A stretch of 14,814 bases of DNA from an uncultured Clostridiaceae bacterium (lineage in GTDB: Bacteria > Bacillota > Clostridia > Lachnospirales > Lachnospiraceae). The notes beneath the pieces are model-generated. The model was not told the DNA's origin, did no database searches, and was given only the letters and a program-made list of their open reading frames with translations. The number at the start of each line of letters is the position of its first letter. Positions within the stretch are counted from its first letter, which is position 1. The DNA lies in the NCBI GenBank assembly GCA_947175805.1, contig CAMWOF010000017.1, forward strand, positions 1 to 14,814. Direction: 5' to 3'. The translations under genes and the position numbers were made by a program. Positions 14,570 to 14,814 of this stretch are shown here, in pieces.

Positions 14570-14814
14570 CAGCTATATCTTGATAACCTACTTCTATTAC
14601 CTGCTCATTATTTAGACGTAAACCCAATCCATTCTCCGAATCCCAACTACAATTAAAACTTATCCCTATGCTTCTTTCACCATAAATATTAGCATATGGA
14701 ACCTTTATCCCCACCAAAGTGATATGTTCTAATAATTCTTCGCTTGTTTCAATTGGCGGATAATTTTCATTATATTCAATATGATACCCCAGCTCCTCAC
14801 GCTTTTCATTATAA
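14565..14814 (-). CDS. DUF6985-like protein, N-terminus cut by the window edge
   Basis: The visible 82 residues are the C-terminal part of a soluble acidic protein. The frame reads YNEKREELGYHIEYNENYPP, then a helix and strand (LLEHITLVGIKVPYANIYG), then SIGISFNCSWDSENGLGLRL and the end EVGYQDIAV. The CSWDxExGLGxRL...VGYQD pattern matches what I recall of DUF6985 proteins, small bacterial proteins often next to immunity genes; this family call is from memory. The start lies beyond the right edge. As the furthest upstream gene of the array here, it is the link to whatever toxin locus might lie outside the window. Confidence 0.65.
   Translation of the reverse strand, partial: YNEKREELGYHIEYNENYPPIETSEELLEHITLVGIKVPYANIYGERSIGISFNCSWDSENGLGLRLNNEQVIEVGYQDIAV

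Noticed and set aside
1..14814. CRISPR array, insertion sequence, tRNA or rRNA genes
   Set aside because: No spaced direct repeats of CRISPR type, no transposase motifs with terminal repeats, and no recognisable tRNA or rRNA sequence were seen when reading both strands.

Overview
The window reads as chromosome of a low-to-moderate GC Clostridia-type Firmicute, most likely a Lachnospiraceae member. This is inferred from near-perfect AGGAGG ribosome-binding sites, a clostridial-type rubrerythrin, a long secreted Fn3-repeat protein of the kind common in that family, and a regulator/BcrAB-like ABC/kinase cassette. Every gene I can support is on the minus strand, so transcription runs from right to left.

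Housekeeping half (1-7363): an NAD pair (nadE, cut by the left edge, and a pncA-like nicotinamidase), then trpS with its own promoter and terminator. Next is a 1233-aa secreted protein with an acidic hexapeptide-repeat region and about seven Fn3-like modules, preceded by a promoter and a hairpin-rich leader. metF follows, with a promoter abutting the preceding stop codon.

Sensor/transport cassette (7364-10764): an OmpR-type response regulator, an ABC-2 ATPase, its six-helix permease and a single-TM histidine kinase form one operon-like unit, resembling peptide-antibiotic sensing and resistance modules. A consensus promoter and a 17-codon ORF with an excellent Shine-Dalgarno site precede the regulator. 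Between regulator and ATPase, heptamers at 11- and 22-bp steps look like an OmpR/PhoB-type operator.

Rubrerythrin (10907-11521) has a clear terminator. Upstream of it lies an easily missed 40-aa single-TM protein (11611-11733) with a strong ribosome-binding site.

Right part (11867-14814): an AT-rich run of small, acidic, unrelated proteins (SUKH/SMI1-KNR4, DUF4303-like, DUF6985-like, and others not recognised). At least one is frameshifted and others have odd 5' ends. This is the picture of an orphan or accessory immunity-gene array from a polymorphic-toxin locus. No toxin is in the window. Because the genes run leftwards, a toxin would be expected beyond the right edge. This array, its decay and the small ORFs are the most interesting content.
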